Of a stretch of 64,000 bases of DNA, positions 17,063 through 25,934 are shown one piece after another. Under the pieces are notes generated by a model that searched no databases, was not told the origin of the DNA, and saw only the letters and a program-made list of their open reading frames with translations. Made by a program: the position numbers and the translations under genes. This DNA comes from Acinetobacter calcoaceticus ANC 3811 (GTDB lineage Bacteria; Pseudomonadota; Gammaproteobacteria; Pseudomonadales; Moraxellaceae): assembly GCF_000399665.1 (NCBI RefSeq), contig NZ_KB976986.1:1336240-1400239 (forward strand). Direction: 5' to 3'. Positions within the stretch are counted from its first letter, which is position 1. Every line of letters begins with the position of its first letter.

Positions 17063-18186
17063 TTAACGATTTACAGCTACAAGAACATCAGCAAAGTGTG
17101 TTGCACCTGCTAATTTGCTTGCGATTTGGAAAACTGGCGCTTTTCGTCCTTCACGCTCAGATTGAGGTTGATCATCAAGGCTATTTGCAAAAACATAGAA
17201 TGCTTTGCTCAGGTAATCACCCGTTGATAGAACACCAAAGCTATCACCATTCCATTGACCAGGACCAAGCAAGCCATTGGTAACACCTTGCTGACATGCT
17301 CGCTCCAGTACTGCACATTGACGATTAACACCGGCACCTGTTTGCGGGATCTTAGTTGTATTGGTGTAGTAGAGATTAAATAAAGCTGTCTCTAAATGGT
17401 TTTGGTACCAATCCAGACCATGGATCTCATCAATGAATGAGCCATCTGTCATGACACCTTCTTGAAAAATGGCCGTGTCATTGTTATATCCAGCGAATAC
17501 ATTGCAATTTTTAGCAGCTAATGCTTTAGCTTCATCAGTATCGAGATCTTCGGCAGCAATACCCGGAAGCTGTTTAAACTTCAAAGTAATCGTTGTATTG
17601 GTACCCAAGAAATTCACTGTGAAGGCGCGACCAAATACAGACACTGCTGCATAAGGGTTATCACTTGAAAAGACTGTGAACGTACGTCGATATTTCTTAG
17701 CTTTTAGCTTGTATGGAATATCGGTAGTGCTCGTTGCGCTTAAACAATTTTCATCTTGCGATGTATAACCGAATAAGCGTGAAGGATCAGCCGCTTCAAT
17801 CAATGCTGCAACGTCTAAAACTTCTTGTTCTGTTAAGTTTACAGTAATAGCTAGACCGTACCACTTAAGCGATTTAAGGCATGTTTGAACGACTTGCTGA
17901 ATTGTTTTTCAGCATCTGCACCGTCTTTATGCCAGTAGCCGATATACAACGTACGTGGCTTAGGTGATTGACTGAAATAAACTAATGCAGCTTTATACTC
18001 TGGATCATCTACGCCGTAATTCTCACCAACTTCGGAAATGCTTGAATATGGGCGCATGCGCTCAATAACATCAATAACACCGCTGGTTGTTCCGAGAATT
18101 AAAAGAGAACCAAATGAGCGCGGTCCCGCCGCCAATGCAGCAAGACTAATGCTGACATTTACGACATTAGAAACGGGCAATGTCAT
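17063..18186 (-). pseudogene. Tail sheath protein, DUF3383 family, frameshifted
   Basis: The sheath should contract to drive the tube through the envelope. Here the frame opens at ATG 18186 (with AGGAG upstream), runs for 111 codons and stops at a TAG near 17851. The rest of the protein continues in the -1 frame as L-K-W-Y-G-L-A-I-T-V-N-L-T, then L-F-G-Y-T-S-Q-D, for about 260 residues to 17063. Joining the two gives a normal DUF3383 length near 370. The break lies close to 17864-17870 and is explained by loss of one base. No slippery heptamer is visible there. It is either a real inactivating mutation or a sequence error. Confidence 0.88.
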
Positions 18187-18728
18187 GTATTACTCCTGGT
18201 AAATTTTATAGTTCCAGCATCTACAAAAGACTTAACAGCAAAAGTGCGTAATGTTTTCCGCTTAAAGACAGCGGTCAAGTCATATCGATGTACATACTGA
18301 TTATTGAGAAAGTCAGGCGCGGTGATAATTTCACCCGCTTTGATAAATTTGATTTTTTGCACTTTGAGCTGCGCAATGTTTTGCGGAATGCCTAGACCAT
18401 CCTTTAGAACGTTTGCAATTGATTGGCCATGGTCGCCATAGAACGATAAAAATAGCGTCAATTCTTCATGTCGAATTGAATCCATTGTTTCGTCTTTTTG
18501 GTCGAAGTATGGCCCATCATCAGGAATTATTGACTTTACGGCGAAGGCGCACCAATCCTCACCAACGGCGGGAAATGGTAGAGGTTCAGTCTGAAAACGT
18601 GGCCGAACCATATCACCGGGTAATGATGTAATCCCAATAATGAAATTTTGAAAAATGTCATCAAGTTCTTGGTCATAAGCAGATCCGCCACTAGGGGTGA
18701 TAAATCCCCCTGTAGCAGAGTCACCCAT
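18183..18728 (-). CDS. Neck/tail terminator protein (LIC_12616-like)
   Basis: The 181-aa protein fits the phage neck terminator family: an N-terminal D-x-x-F-Q-N-F-I-I-G-I-T-S-L-P-G-D-M-V-R-P-R segment (residues 24-46), and a body with F-L-S-F-Y-G-D-H-G. It should cap the tail tube and sheath at the head-proximal end. It overlaps the sheath gene start by four bases. Confidence 0.82.
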   Translation of the reverse strand: MGDSATGGFITPSGGSAYDQELDDIFQNFIIGITSLPGDMVRPRFQTEPLPFPAVGEDWCAFAVKSIIPDDGPYFDQKDETMDSIRHEELTLFLSFYGDHGQSIANVLKDGLGIPQNIAQLKVQKIKFIKAGEIITAPDFLNNQYVHRYDLTAVFKRKTLRTFAVKSFVDAGTIKFTRSNT

Positions 18729-18731
18729 GAT

Positions 18732-19100
18732 TTACCCCAGTGGTTTAAGTTCGCAAATAGCTTTTATAAAACCTTGACCATAATGCAAATTATCTAGAAC
18801 TTGAGAAACAATATAGGTTTGACCCTTCCAGATAATCTCATCAGCTTTGGTTTTTGCATCACCTGAAGTCAAGGCAAACTGTGTGTGAATATTGATTGCA
18901 CCTTTGATCAAGGTACCATCAGCACGGCGATCCATCTTGAGGCCGCTATTTGTAGTAACGACACCAGAAAAAGGAGTGGTTGTAGTCGTTCCTTGTGCCC
19001 GTCCATTATTTCCAACAATGACCGAAGTGCGATTACAAATAATGCCCAACTCCATAAAGTCTGGATCTAGTAAAACGTCTGAAACATCAAGATTAGCCAC
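18732..19100 (-). CDS. Head-tail joining protein, hypothetical
   Basis: The 122-aa protein starts A-N-L-D-V-S-D-V-L-L-D-P-D-F and ends in a beta-rich part with K-G-Q-T-Y-I-V-S-Q-V. It lies between the gp10-like and terminator genes, where head-closure or adaptor proteins are encoded. The function is inferred from position only. Confidence 0.72.
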   Translation of the reverse strand: MANLDVSDVLLDPDFMELGIICNRTSVIVGNNGRAQGTTTTTPFSGVVTTNSGLKMDRRADGTLIKGAINIHTQFALTSGDAKTKADEIIWKGQTYIVSQVLDNLHYGQGFIKAICELKPLG

Positions 19101-19647
19101 GTTTCACCTCCTTATCCTTTTTCATAATGATGTAAGTAACAGACTTTCTAAGCTCTCCAGTATCAATCAATGGCCGAACTAGACCAGCTTCGGCAGGTCC
19201 CGATTCAAGCTGTTTAAGATACTGCTTTGCACCTTTGCGGCCTCGCCGTGCTCGAGCACGAATTGTGGCCAAGGATAAAGGTACAAATTCACCATTTACG
19301 AAATAGGCTCGAACTGAATTCATAGCAATCATCCCAGCGGACTCAAGCAATTTCATCATTATTTGACTATTGCCGTCTAAAGCAGCATCAGCCGCTTTAA
19401 CTAGCTTATCGCTCACCTCATCCTGAACTTGCTCAACACCTGGCACAAGGGTTGCTCGCGCGGGCATGTTCATAGCTGGTGAGCCGTTCTCATGGAGATA
19501 GCCGAGCTGTGCATTGGTTAGACCATCAGTATCGGTACGAGCTTCACCATGAGGAATTCCAACCAATACATCCATTTGAGAAAGGTCAGCGAAAGCTTGA
19601 AAGATATCAGCTAGACCCTTACCACTTGATTTGACACCGCTGCTCAT
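19093..19647 (-). CDS. Tail completion protein, HK97 gp10-like
   Basis: The 184-aa protein has the Y-L-H-E-N-G-S-P-A-M-N-M-P-A-R segment near residues 66-80, seen in gp10/virion morphogenesis proteins, and a C-terminal L-I-D-T-G-E-L-R-K-S-V-T-Y motif. I chose ATG 19647 because GGAGG lies ten bases upstream and the codon overlaps the previous stop as ATGA. A longer in-frame start would overlap the preceding gene by 60 bases. Confidence 0.82.
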   Translation of the reverse strand: MSSGVKSSGKGLADIFQAFADLSQMDVLVGIPHGEARTDTDGLTNAQLGYLHENGSPAMNMPARATLVPGVEQVQDEVSDKLVKAADAALDGNSQIMMKLLESAGMIAMNSVRAYFVNGEFVPLSLATIRARARRGRKGAKQYLKQLESGPAEAGLVRPLIDTGELRKSVTYIIMKKDKEVKRG

Positions 19648-20030
19648 AGTTGAATGCCTCCAGCGCCAGCCATTAGCAAGAACTGATAAAACTGAACTCC
19701 CCATGTGGTCTGGTTCCAGTGGCCAGCATCAGCGATTAGTACGCCTGAAACATCCATTGATTTAGCAACGCCGTCAACTGACTTAGATGTTTCATTCCCC
19801 ACTATCTTTCCAGCATCACCACCAATGCTTGCAGCACCCATCGCACGCTTATAAAGCGTGAGATAGTGAGCAATAAAAAGCGTTAAACCGTAGTCTAGCG
19901 TATCCCCCCAACGTTCCTCACGAAGTAACTTTTTCCCAAGGTTTAAGTAGAAATTAAATTGAAATGATGGATATTGCGTTGTATCAGCAAAAGCCTGCAT
20001 TTCTTCACGAAAAGAGGATTCACTGATCAT
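19644..20030 (-). CDS. Head-tail connector, DUF4054 family
   Basis: The 128-aa helical protein begins F-R-E-E-M-Q-A-F-A-D-T and contains L-D-Y-G-L-T-L-F-I-A-H-Y-L-T-L, both DUF4054 features. Such proteins bind the portal and start the neck. Position after the capsid block supports this. Confidence 0.85.
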   Translation of the reverse strand: MISESSFREEMQAFADTTQYPSFQFNFYLNLGKKLLREERWGDTLDYGLTLFIAHYLTLYKRAMGAASIGGDAGKIVGNETSKSVDGVAKSMDVSGVLIADAGHWNQTTWGVQFYQFLLMAGAGGIQL

Positions 20031-20033
20031 TGG

Positions 20034-20444
20034 TTAGGTTTCCTTTGGCGGTTCTTTTGCTTTAGCTGGTTCTTTTGCCTTTACTTCAGCAGCTTGCGTC
20101 TGAAGGGCTTTATCTAACTGGATTTTCAAGTTGGCGATTTCGGTATCACGCTCTTTAATAGTCCCTTCAAGTTGTCCGATTTTCTTTGCGGCTTCATCGG
20201 ACTGCGTTTGAAGAATGCTTAATTCTTCATTTGCTATTTCTAGTTGCTTTTGCAGCTCACTTGTCTGGATATCATTATTAGAAATCTCTTGGCAGTGAGC
20301 CTTAACAAACCAGTTTTTGGCGACCTCTTCATCTACGTGTTGCAAACCCACGGGTAATTTCAAAGACTTTGGTTGCCCGTGTTCATCGACACCAAGATTT
20401 ACAGTTAGCGGACGAGAAAGAAGAATTTGTACTTTTTTGCTCAT
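20034..20444 (-). CDS. STY1053-family phage-associated protein, coiled coil
   Basis: The 136-aa protein has an N-terminal compact part (residues 1-50, with L-S-R-P-L-T-V and H-V-D-E-E-V-A-K-N-W-F). A long coiled coil (about 60-115) and a Lys/Glu/Pro/Ala-rich tail follow. This is the layout of STY1053-type proteins in capsid operons. Their role in head assembly is not well defined. Confidence 0.78.
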   Translation of the reverse strand: MSKKVQILLSRPLTVNLGVDEHGQPKSLKLPVGLQHVDEEVAKNWFVKAHCQEISNNDIQTSELQKQLEIANEELSILQTQSDEAAKKIGQLEGTIKERDTEIANLKIQLDKALQTQAAEVKAKEPAKAKEPPKET

Positions 20445-20457
20445 GTCTTAATTCCTC

Positions 20458-21482
20458 TTATAGACCGTCGGCATAAAACGCTGTTTCTGGATACACCCAT
20501 TCGACTGCACCTAGGCGGCCGTAATATGTAGTTAATTGGCGTAAATCACGGTATTCAACTGGCGTACGTTGAAGAGGAACCATTGGGAAGCGAACACGGT
20601 TTTCATTTTGCGTGTAACACATCATCCGGTCAGTACCAGCAGTACCTCGACCAGTACACCATTTAGAAGGTTGAATATCTAAAAGCTTACCGTTTTTGGC
20701 GTTGGAAATACAATTGACCTTGATATATTCAAGAATAGAGATATTCCCTGCATCAGATACTTTGCGAGTCACGATTGAATAAACTGTTCTGGCGGCAACA
20801 AAAGCTTAGATGGGCAAACTGCGAACGCTGAAGCCATCCATGCGTTATATAAGATCATGTTTACATCAGCTAAGATTTCATCAGCTGTTGCAAGTTTCCA
20901 GCTCTTATTAACGTTAGTTGCTCCAACTTTGTCAGAGTTCAAGAGACCTTGAACCCCAATTACATCATCACCGATATAGACTTGCTCATCGGTATCCATA
21001 TTGTGTTTAAGAATCAAACCACTGTGTTTTAAAGCATCAACTGGACGACCAACTTGGCGAGCAGATTCTAACTCTGGAATGGTCCAGCCAATCTGGTTAG
21101 CCCATAGAGTTAAAGGCTGTGCTGTTTTGCCAATATCTAGCGCGATACCTTGGATTGCATCTGCATTTTTACCTACCCAAGATTTACCTTGTGGAGAAGC
21201 TCCCCCAGCAGCAGCAAATGTGGCGTTTGAGAAACTCGAAATTTCATCGGCAATTGAAACATCTGAACGAAGATCGATATCACGTGACCAAGTTACATCA
21301 GCTAATGGCTCATGCATTGTTTGGTCTAAACGCTCTAATTCACCGACTAAGAAGACACCCGTACTATCTACGGTCTGCGAGTCAAAAGTCATCATATGGT
21401 CACGTGTGCGAGCCCGTACAGGCGTTGCTGTCCCCATTGCTACAGCTTGTGCAATAGTACTTGCTACTAATAGCTTGCTCAT
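20458..21482 (-). pseudogene. Major capsid protein, DUF2184 family, frameshifted
   Basis: The capsid gene starts at ATG 21482 with GGAG upstream. It runs 237 codons and hits TGA at 20769-20771. The last 105 codons continue in the -1 frame as S-I-V-T-R-K-V-S-D-A-G-N and R-F-P-M-V-P-L-Q-R-T-P-V-E-Y-R-D to 20458. Together they give the normal length of about 341 residues. Loss of one base near 20775-20785 explains the break. GTGA at the junction could let ribosomes restart on the second piece, but the protein would still be split. A virion without intact capsid protein is not expected. Confidence 0.9.
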
Positions 21483-21502
21483 ATTGTCTTTTCTCCAAAC
21501 AC

Positions 21503-21524
21503 AAAAAAACCACCTAATCGGTGG
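21503..21524 (-). terminator. Terminator between cement and major capsid genes
   Basis: On the minus strand CCACC, loop GATTA, GGTGG is followed by seven T. It could reduce or tune transcription into the capsid gene, or the capsid gene may have its own promoter. Confidence 0.8.
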
Positions 21525-21544
21525 CTGTGCTATTCAATAATTTT

Positions 21545-22033
21545 TTAAATGTTAAAAGAGATTTCTACATTGCCTTGTGCATCAGCATCATGCATAAAAA
21601 ATGCATTTGGTAAGATAATGCTGTTTGCTCCATCTGCTGCTGCTTCAATACCACCAACTGGCTTAGCTGCCGTACCAGCAGCAATACGTACATAAACCGT
21701 TCCTGCTTTCTTAGCCGTTCCCGCATTACATTTCACGGTCATATAGCCACGGCGTAAAACGTCTTGAACGCCGTTTGGTTGAGGCGTTGCTTTACCAAGT
21801 TCGTTTTGAGATGTTTGTGTTGGATATGCACGAACAAGTAAGCCATAAACGCTTGCTGCTGTATCTGCTCCCGCTAAAAGTACAAATTTACCTGTAGTAG
21901 CATCAATTTTCCCAAATAAACCAAATGTTGTGAATTGAGCCCCTACTGGATGGGATTCAATTGTGGATTGGCTTTTACGAGAGACATCACCGGGAATGCC
22001 ACTCGGCATACGATATAAAAATGCATTAGACAT
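21545..22033 (-). CDS. Head decoration (structural cement) protein, Gp24-like
   Basis: The 162-aa protein resembles structural cement proteins encoded before DUF2184 capsids. It has N-terminal M-P-S-G-I-P-G-D-V-S-R, a central Y-G-L-L-V-R-A-Y-P, and D-V-L-R-R-G-Y-M-T-V-K. It should bind the outer capsid and stabilise it. The gene order protease, cement, capsid is typical. Confidence 0.85.
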   Translation of the reverse strand: MSNAFLYRMPSGIPGDVSRKSQSTIESHPVGAQFTTFGLFGKIDATTGKFVLLAGADTAASVYGLLVRAYPTQTSQNELGKATPQPNGVQDVLRRGYMTVKCNAGTAKKAGTVYVRIAAGTAAKPVGGIEAAADGANSIILPNAFFMHDADAQGNVEISFNI

Positions 22034-22038
22034 AATTC

Positions 22039-23361
22039 TTATCCTTGTTTGTTCCAGAAATCACGGTTTCGTTGGTTAATTTCAGCAGGCGTTGGAGCAG
22101 CACGGCCAAAATCACGTGTAGAAATACCAGAACGCACACCTTTGGTATTGTTCTGCTGTTTGATGAGTTCAGATGCCCCAACAAATGCAGCATCAATTGT
22201 GTGCGTTGGCAATTTATCAAAGTCAGGATTTGGACCAACGAAAGGCGCAATAGCCTTTTGACCGTCTTGGGTTGAATATGCTGCTTTAAGTACTGAGCGT
22301 TTAGTATTTAAAACAGCTTTTCCATTGTTAGCACTATCGAAGGTAGGCATGCGATAACCCGGAGAAAGAATTTCTGCACGAGAAATAACTTCTCTTAATG
22401 AGTCACCCGTATATGTTTGAACACCAGAATTAGAAAGTTTTTCAGCCCCTTCAGGATCAGTTAAATCACCGTCATCCTTTGTCTTATTTTCCGGATCGTC
22501 GTCATCATCTTCGGTTTTCTTTTCAGGATTATCAGAATCTTTGGTCTTTTTCTTTTCCAAAGCAGTCATGCGTTTATCCATAGTCTTCATGAATTTACGC
22601 ATTTCAGCCTGAAAAGCTGAGTCACCAGTTTTCACTTTTTCTTCTGGTTCATCGTCATCTTCTGTTTTGTCATCATCATCCGAATCAACAGTTTTGTCTG
22701 CTTCTTCGAGAGCTTGGTCAACAGTACGTTTTACTCCAAGCAAATTTTGATACCAAGGTTCTTTCTTTTGTGTCTTTTTAGCAGACATAAAACTATCTCC
22801 TATTGAGCAGCGGGAACCGCAACGCCCTTTTTCAACCAATGCAATATGGTTTACCCGAATATTGCTCTGTAACCCTTTGCCTTTGCTGGTTTCTGTATAA
22901 TCAGCATCGTAGCCTAGAGAAATTTCTACTTTCCCATCCAAAACTTTTTGGATAGTTTCTTTATCTGTGACCAATATGTCGGCCATAAGATAATCAGAAT
23001 CGGCACCCTCACCACGGCGAACATCTTTAACAAAACCTTTAGATAATTCTTTCCAGTTATCTGGTGTTACCCAATCACTTGGATGATCATCTGTAACAGG
23101 TTTACCTTCTGCACTAGCAATGGTAATTGGATGGAATAAAACATCCTCACCGCGATATATGATGATCAAGCCAGTATTGTCAGCAGTGACGGGAACTTCA
23201 CCGTCCGCATACATCAATGTGCCAATGCGAGCAATCGGCACATCGCGACAAAGTAAATAACCCTCTGGAGTTATTTCACGTGTACGACCCAATTGACCTG
23301 TTGTATATATCTCGGACCGATCAACCGTTTTTTGGTCTTTAGTCTTTTTGCTTTTAAACAT
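22039..23361 (-). CDS. DUF2213 prohead protease with scaffold-like acidic region
   Basis: The 440-aa protein has the DUF2213 protease-like domain at residues 20-190. It includes E-G-Y-L-L-C-R-D-V-P-I-A-R-I-G-T, H-P-S-D-W-V-T-P and N-H-I-A-L-V-E-K-G-R-C-G. A very acidic region (about 220-310, with runs of D and E) follows, and a C-terminal part of about 120 residues. Such fusions act as maturation protease and scaffold for the DUF2184 capsid. ATG 23361 has AGGTGA six bases upstream. Confidence 0.85.
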   Translation of the reverse strand: MFKSKKTKDQKTVDRSEIYTTGQLGRTREITPEGYLLCRDVPIARIGTLMYADGEVPVTADNTGLIIIYRGEDVLFHPITIASAEGKPVTDDHPSDWVTPDNWKELSKGFVKDVRRGEGADSDYLMADILVTDKETIQKVLDGKVEISLGYDADYTETSKGKGLQSNIRVNHIALVEKGRCGSRCSIGDSFMSAKKTQKKEPWYQNLLGVKRTVDQALEEADKTVDSDDDDKTEDDDEPEEKVKTGDSAFQAEMRKFMKTMDKRMTALEKKKTKDSDNPEKKTEDDDDDPENKTKDDGDLTDPEGAEKLSNSGVQTYTGDSLREVISRAEILSPGYRMPTFDSANNGKAVLNTKRSVLKAAYSTQDGQKAIAPFVGPNPDFDKLPTHTIDAAFVGASELIKQQNNTKGVRSGISTRDFGRAAPTPAEINQRNRDFWNKQG

Positions 23362-23383
23362 GATTCACCTTTTTTCAGGCATT

Positions 23384-23405
23384 AAAAAACCACCCGAAGG
23401 TGGTT
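23384..23405 (-). terminator. Terminator upstream of DUF2213 gene
   Basis: On the minus strand AACCACC, loop TTCG, GGTGGTT ends in a T-run. It closes the accessory pair encoded at 23428-25126. Confidence 0.85.
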
Positions 23406-23427
23406 GTGTTTATTTCATATAAATACA

Positions 23428-24417
23428 TTACTGATCAGCAATTTCAGAAATCGCAGCACAATAACTTTTGTTTTTTAATTTTCCGTCTTTAGCTTCTTGG
23501 AACATGGTTTCAGTTGATGTTACGAATTTTACTACTCCATCACCAACTACTGTTGTGGTCGTTACTGATGCAGCAACCAATCCTACACAGACTCCAGCTT
23601 TAGTCCAGAGCACCAAATTATTCATAAGGTCCTTACGAACTAATTCTCTTAAATGCTTATCCTTATTTAAAGCCGCTTTAATTGCTGCTCCAGGCTTTTC
23701 TAAACTACCTCTTTCTTCAAGAGTAGCTAAAATATCATCCCAATTTTCGATGAAATATTCAGTTGCTGAAGGTCCTAGTCTATTTAAATCAATAATAAGA
23801 TCTGTATCTCTTTTAGCATCCTCATACATAACAATATAAGGTCCACGTATTTTGAAATTTCCATATACCCTTTTAACTATACTTTTATTTTCATGTTTTC
23901 CTTTAAATAATCTTGTTAACTCTATCGTCGCCTCATCAAAATTATATAAATCCATTAAATATTCACAGTTATTTTCTTTAGAAGATAATTTTTTCTTTTG
24001 AACCAACCAGTATGTAACAAACTCATCTTCTTTATTAATAGATGGTGATAATAGAACTAATCTTTCACAAATTTTAATCGATTTTTTATTTGTGTACCAT
24101 TTACCTGTTAATAGAATAGCTGCCGCAGGAAAATACTTAATATCATCCAAAGAGTGCACATAATCTCTTGTAAGTAATTTCCCTTTATAGGTTTCATTTG
24201 GTAGCGCTTGAGCTTCACTACTCGGACTTTCTTTTAAAACTTCAGTTCTAACAACTGTATTTTCACCAGCTTTTGAAATCTGATTAGAATATTCTGTTGG
24301 ACTACTTGGCAACGGAGGAGGCGCTGCTTCTTTATGACTGCATGATCTTAAAATCCATAAAAACACCAATCCTATAATTACAAACCATATTACAAATTTT
24401 ATTTTTAATTTGCTCAT
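23428..24417 (-). CDS. Hypothetical membrane-anchored protein (moron)
   Basis: The 329-aa protein has an N-terminal membrane segment at about residues 8-24 (W-F-V-I-I-G-L-V-F-L-W-I-L). A Pro-rich linker (33-42), a large soluble domain and a second hydrophobic stretch near 270-292 (A-G-V-C-V-G-L-V-A-A-S-V) follow. No family recognised. GGGGAAA lies upstream of the ATG. It is inserted between MuF-like and DUF2213 genes, which are normally adjacent, and has its own terminator. This suggests an accessory gene, perhaps acting at the cell envelope. Confidence 0.75.
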   Translation of the reverse strand: MSKLKIKFVIWFVIIGLVFLWILRSCSHKEAAPPPLPSSPTEYSNQISKAGENTVVRTEVLKESPSSEAQALPNETYKGKLLTRDYVHSLDDIKYFPAAAILLTGKWYTNKKSIKICERLVLLSPSINKEDEFVTYWLVQKKKLSSKENNCEYLMDLYNFDEATIELTRLFKGKHENKSIVKRVYGNFKIRGPYIVMYEDAKRDTDLIIDLNRLGPSATEYFIENWDDILATLEERGSLEKPGAAIKAALNKDKHLRELVRKDLMNNLVLWTKAGVCVGLVAASVTTTTVVGDGVVKFVTSTETMFQEAKDGKLKNKSYCAAISEIADQ

Positions 24418-24580
24418 GATATTTCCCCACAGTTTTTATTCTTTTAATACACTCCTTTAAAATAAGATCGTCAAATTAAATCCGATTAGCATTAAGACTT
24501 TTTTCTTATGATTTAGAATAACTTAAATATTAAATTGCATTGTTAATTTAAACCACCTGATGGAAATTGAGCTTTTATAA

Positions 24581-25126
24581 TTATTTCAGTGAAACTTGCC
24601 TAAATTCTGCCAATTTATTTAAAAGATTGTCTCTTTCATTGGCACTTTCAGTGTAATAATTTTTAATGACAATATTGAGTTCTTCAAGGTTCTGGCATTT
24701 CCGGACCTTTTTAATCCAATCATTAGTAATTTTCTTAAATCCAAGAATGTCGAATCTCAAGGATGGAGAATAATGAATACCATACCTTTCCAACGTAAAT
24801 AAGCAAAAGCCATATTTGTCTTCGAACTCGACCTGTTTATCTTGAATTCTTACCAGAATATCTTTGTAGTTATCCATTTCATCATCAGTCAAATCTCTTA
24901 TAAATTCTATTTGCTTCATTTCGATCATTTGCTTCATAACATTACCTTGATAATGATATAGAGCTATAATATTGATTTCATTTTCAATCAATTTTTCACG
25001 ATGCAAAGCATAAGTTTGCTGAACCTTCCATGTTTTCCACATTCTCCATGCAAAAAAAAGTGCGATAACAGTAGCAATTGAAGAAATTATTGAAAAAAAA
25101 CCAGCAATAAAATTTAAAGTTTCCAT
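24581..25126 (-). CDS. Single-pass membrane protein with coiled C-terminal domain (moron, paralogue of 31706-32281)
   Basis: The 181-aa protein has one membrane helix (residues 7-26), then the W-K-T-W-K-V-Q-Q motif and a long helical cytoplasmic-looking domain. The same layout and several motifs recur in the 191-aa protein at 31706-32281: W-x-T-W-K-x-Q-Q after the helix, and K-C-x(2,3)-E-E-L-N near the end. I chose ATG 25126 over TTG 25138; neither has a clear ribosome binding site. It is a candidate superinfection-exclusion type protein by layout only. Confidence 0.72.
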   Translation of the reverse strand: METLNFIAGFFSIISSIATVIALFFAWRMWKTWKVQQTYALHREKLIENEINIIALYHYQGNVMKQMIEMKQIEFIRDLTDDEMDNYKDILVRIQDKQVEFEDKYGFCLFTLERYGIHYSPSLRFDILGFKKITNDWIKKVRKCQNLEELNIVIKNYYTESANERDNLLNKLAEFRQVSLK

Positions 25127-25196
25127 GGATAAGATCAAGTATTACTCTTTTTATATACTGTTGCTAATGTAACCTAATATTAGAAAGTTTTTAAAC

Positions 25197-25934
25197 TTAA
25201 AAATCATCTGGAATTACTGGCTCTGGATAACAACGGCAGTTTGGTAAGCATCCAGCATGGCCTTTTAAATTGTCCAAAGTTGATGGCTTATCCCAATAGA
25301 CAAACTTTCCATTCATCTCTTTGTGGCTTGGTCTAACATCGCCGTCTTCACTAGTTCGCCAGGTATAACCCTCTGAACCTAAATTCTCGGCTCTTGCTTG
25401 AGTGAATACGCATGATGCTCGGCTTACCTCAGTACGTGCAATGGTGTTTGCTCTGGATCTAGTTACACGGCCGGTAGCCATAATTAATCCAGCAATCTCA
25501 CTAGATCTACCCCCTTCTATCAAGGACCTAGTAGAAAGGTCATGGATTCGCTGAGCAGCATCTAAGGGCAATGACTTAATAAGCCTTACCTGATCATTTA
25601 AGAGTTCTTGGTAAACACCACCTACATCAGTTTTTCTGATCTGATCACGTACGCCACGTGAAAGGTCATTCGCATAGATGAGCCAAGTTTTCTCATCCCT
25701 TAATGCAACGTCTGTAATGATTCGACCAGCTGCATTCTGTGCCCAATGGTGGAGAGTATTGGCATACTCATTTAAAGAGGCCGCCATTAAAGGATATGTG
25801 CGAGGATCATTTACATCAAAGCCCTTAACGATAGTATCGACATAGCCAGCAATCTTTCTAAGCTGCTGGCTGTACCGTATCTCGGTCTTTCTCGCTAGGT
25901 TCGGTGTTATCCGATTTATTTGTTTCTGCATCAT
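25197..25934 (-). CDS. MuF-like minor head protein (SPP1 gp7 family)
   Basis: The 245-aa protein ends in the gp7/MuF domain: R-A-N-T-I-A-R-T-E-V-S-R-A near residues 163-175, then D-G-D-V-R-P-S-H-K-E-M-N-G-K, and a C-x3-C-R-C-Y-P tail. It is thought to enter the procapsid with the portal and scaffold. Its first 75 bases overlap the portal gene, a large but common overlap in this family. Confidence 0.9.
   Translation of the reverse strand: MMQKQINRITPNLARKTEIRYSQQLRKIAGYVDTIVKGFDVNDPRTYPLMAASLNEYANTLHHWAQNAAGRIITDVALRDEKTWLIYANDLSRGVRDQIRKTDVGGVYQELLNDQVRLIKSLPLDAAQRIHDLSTRSLIEGGRSSEIAGLIMATGRVTRSRANTIARTEVSRASCVFTQARAENLGSEGYTWRTSEDGDVRPSHKEMNGKFVYWDKPSTLDNLKGHAGCLPNCRCYPEPVIPDDF

Noticed and set aside
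20765..20790. Programmed frameshifting or coupled restart to explain the split capsid gene
   Set aside because: No X-XXY-YYZ heptamer is visible at the junction, and the family is normally a single frame. A simple one-base loss is the more economical reading.
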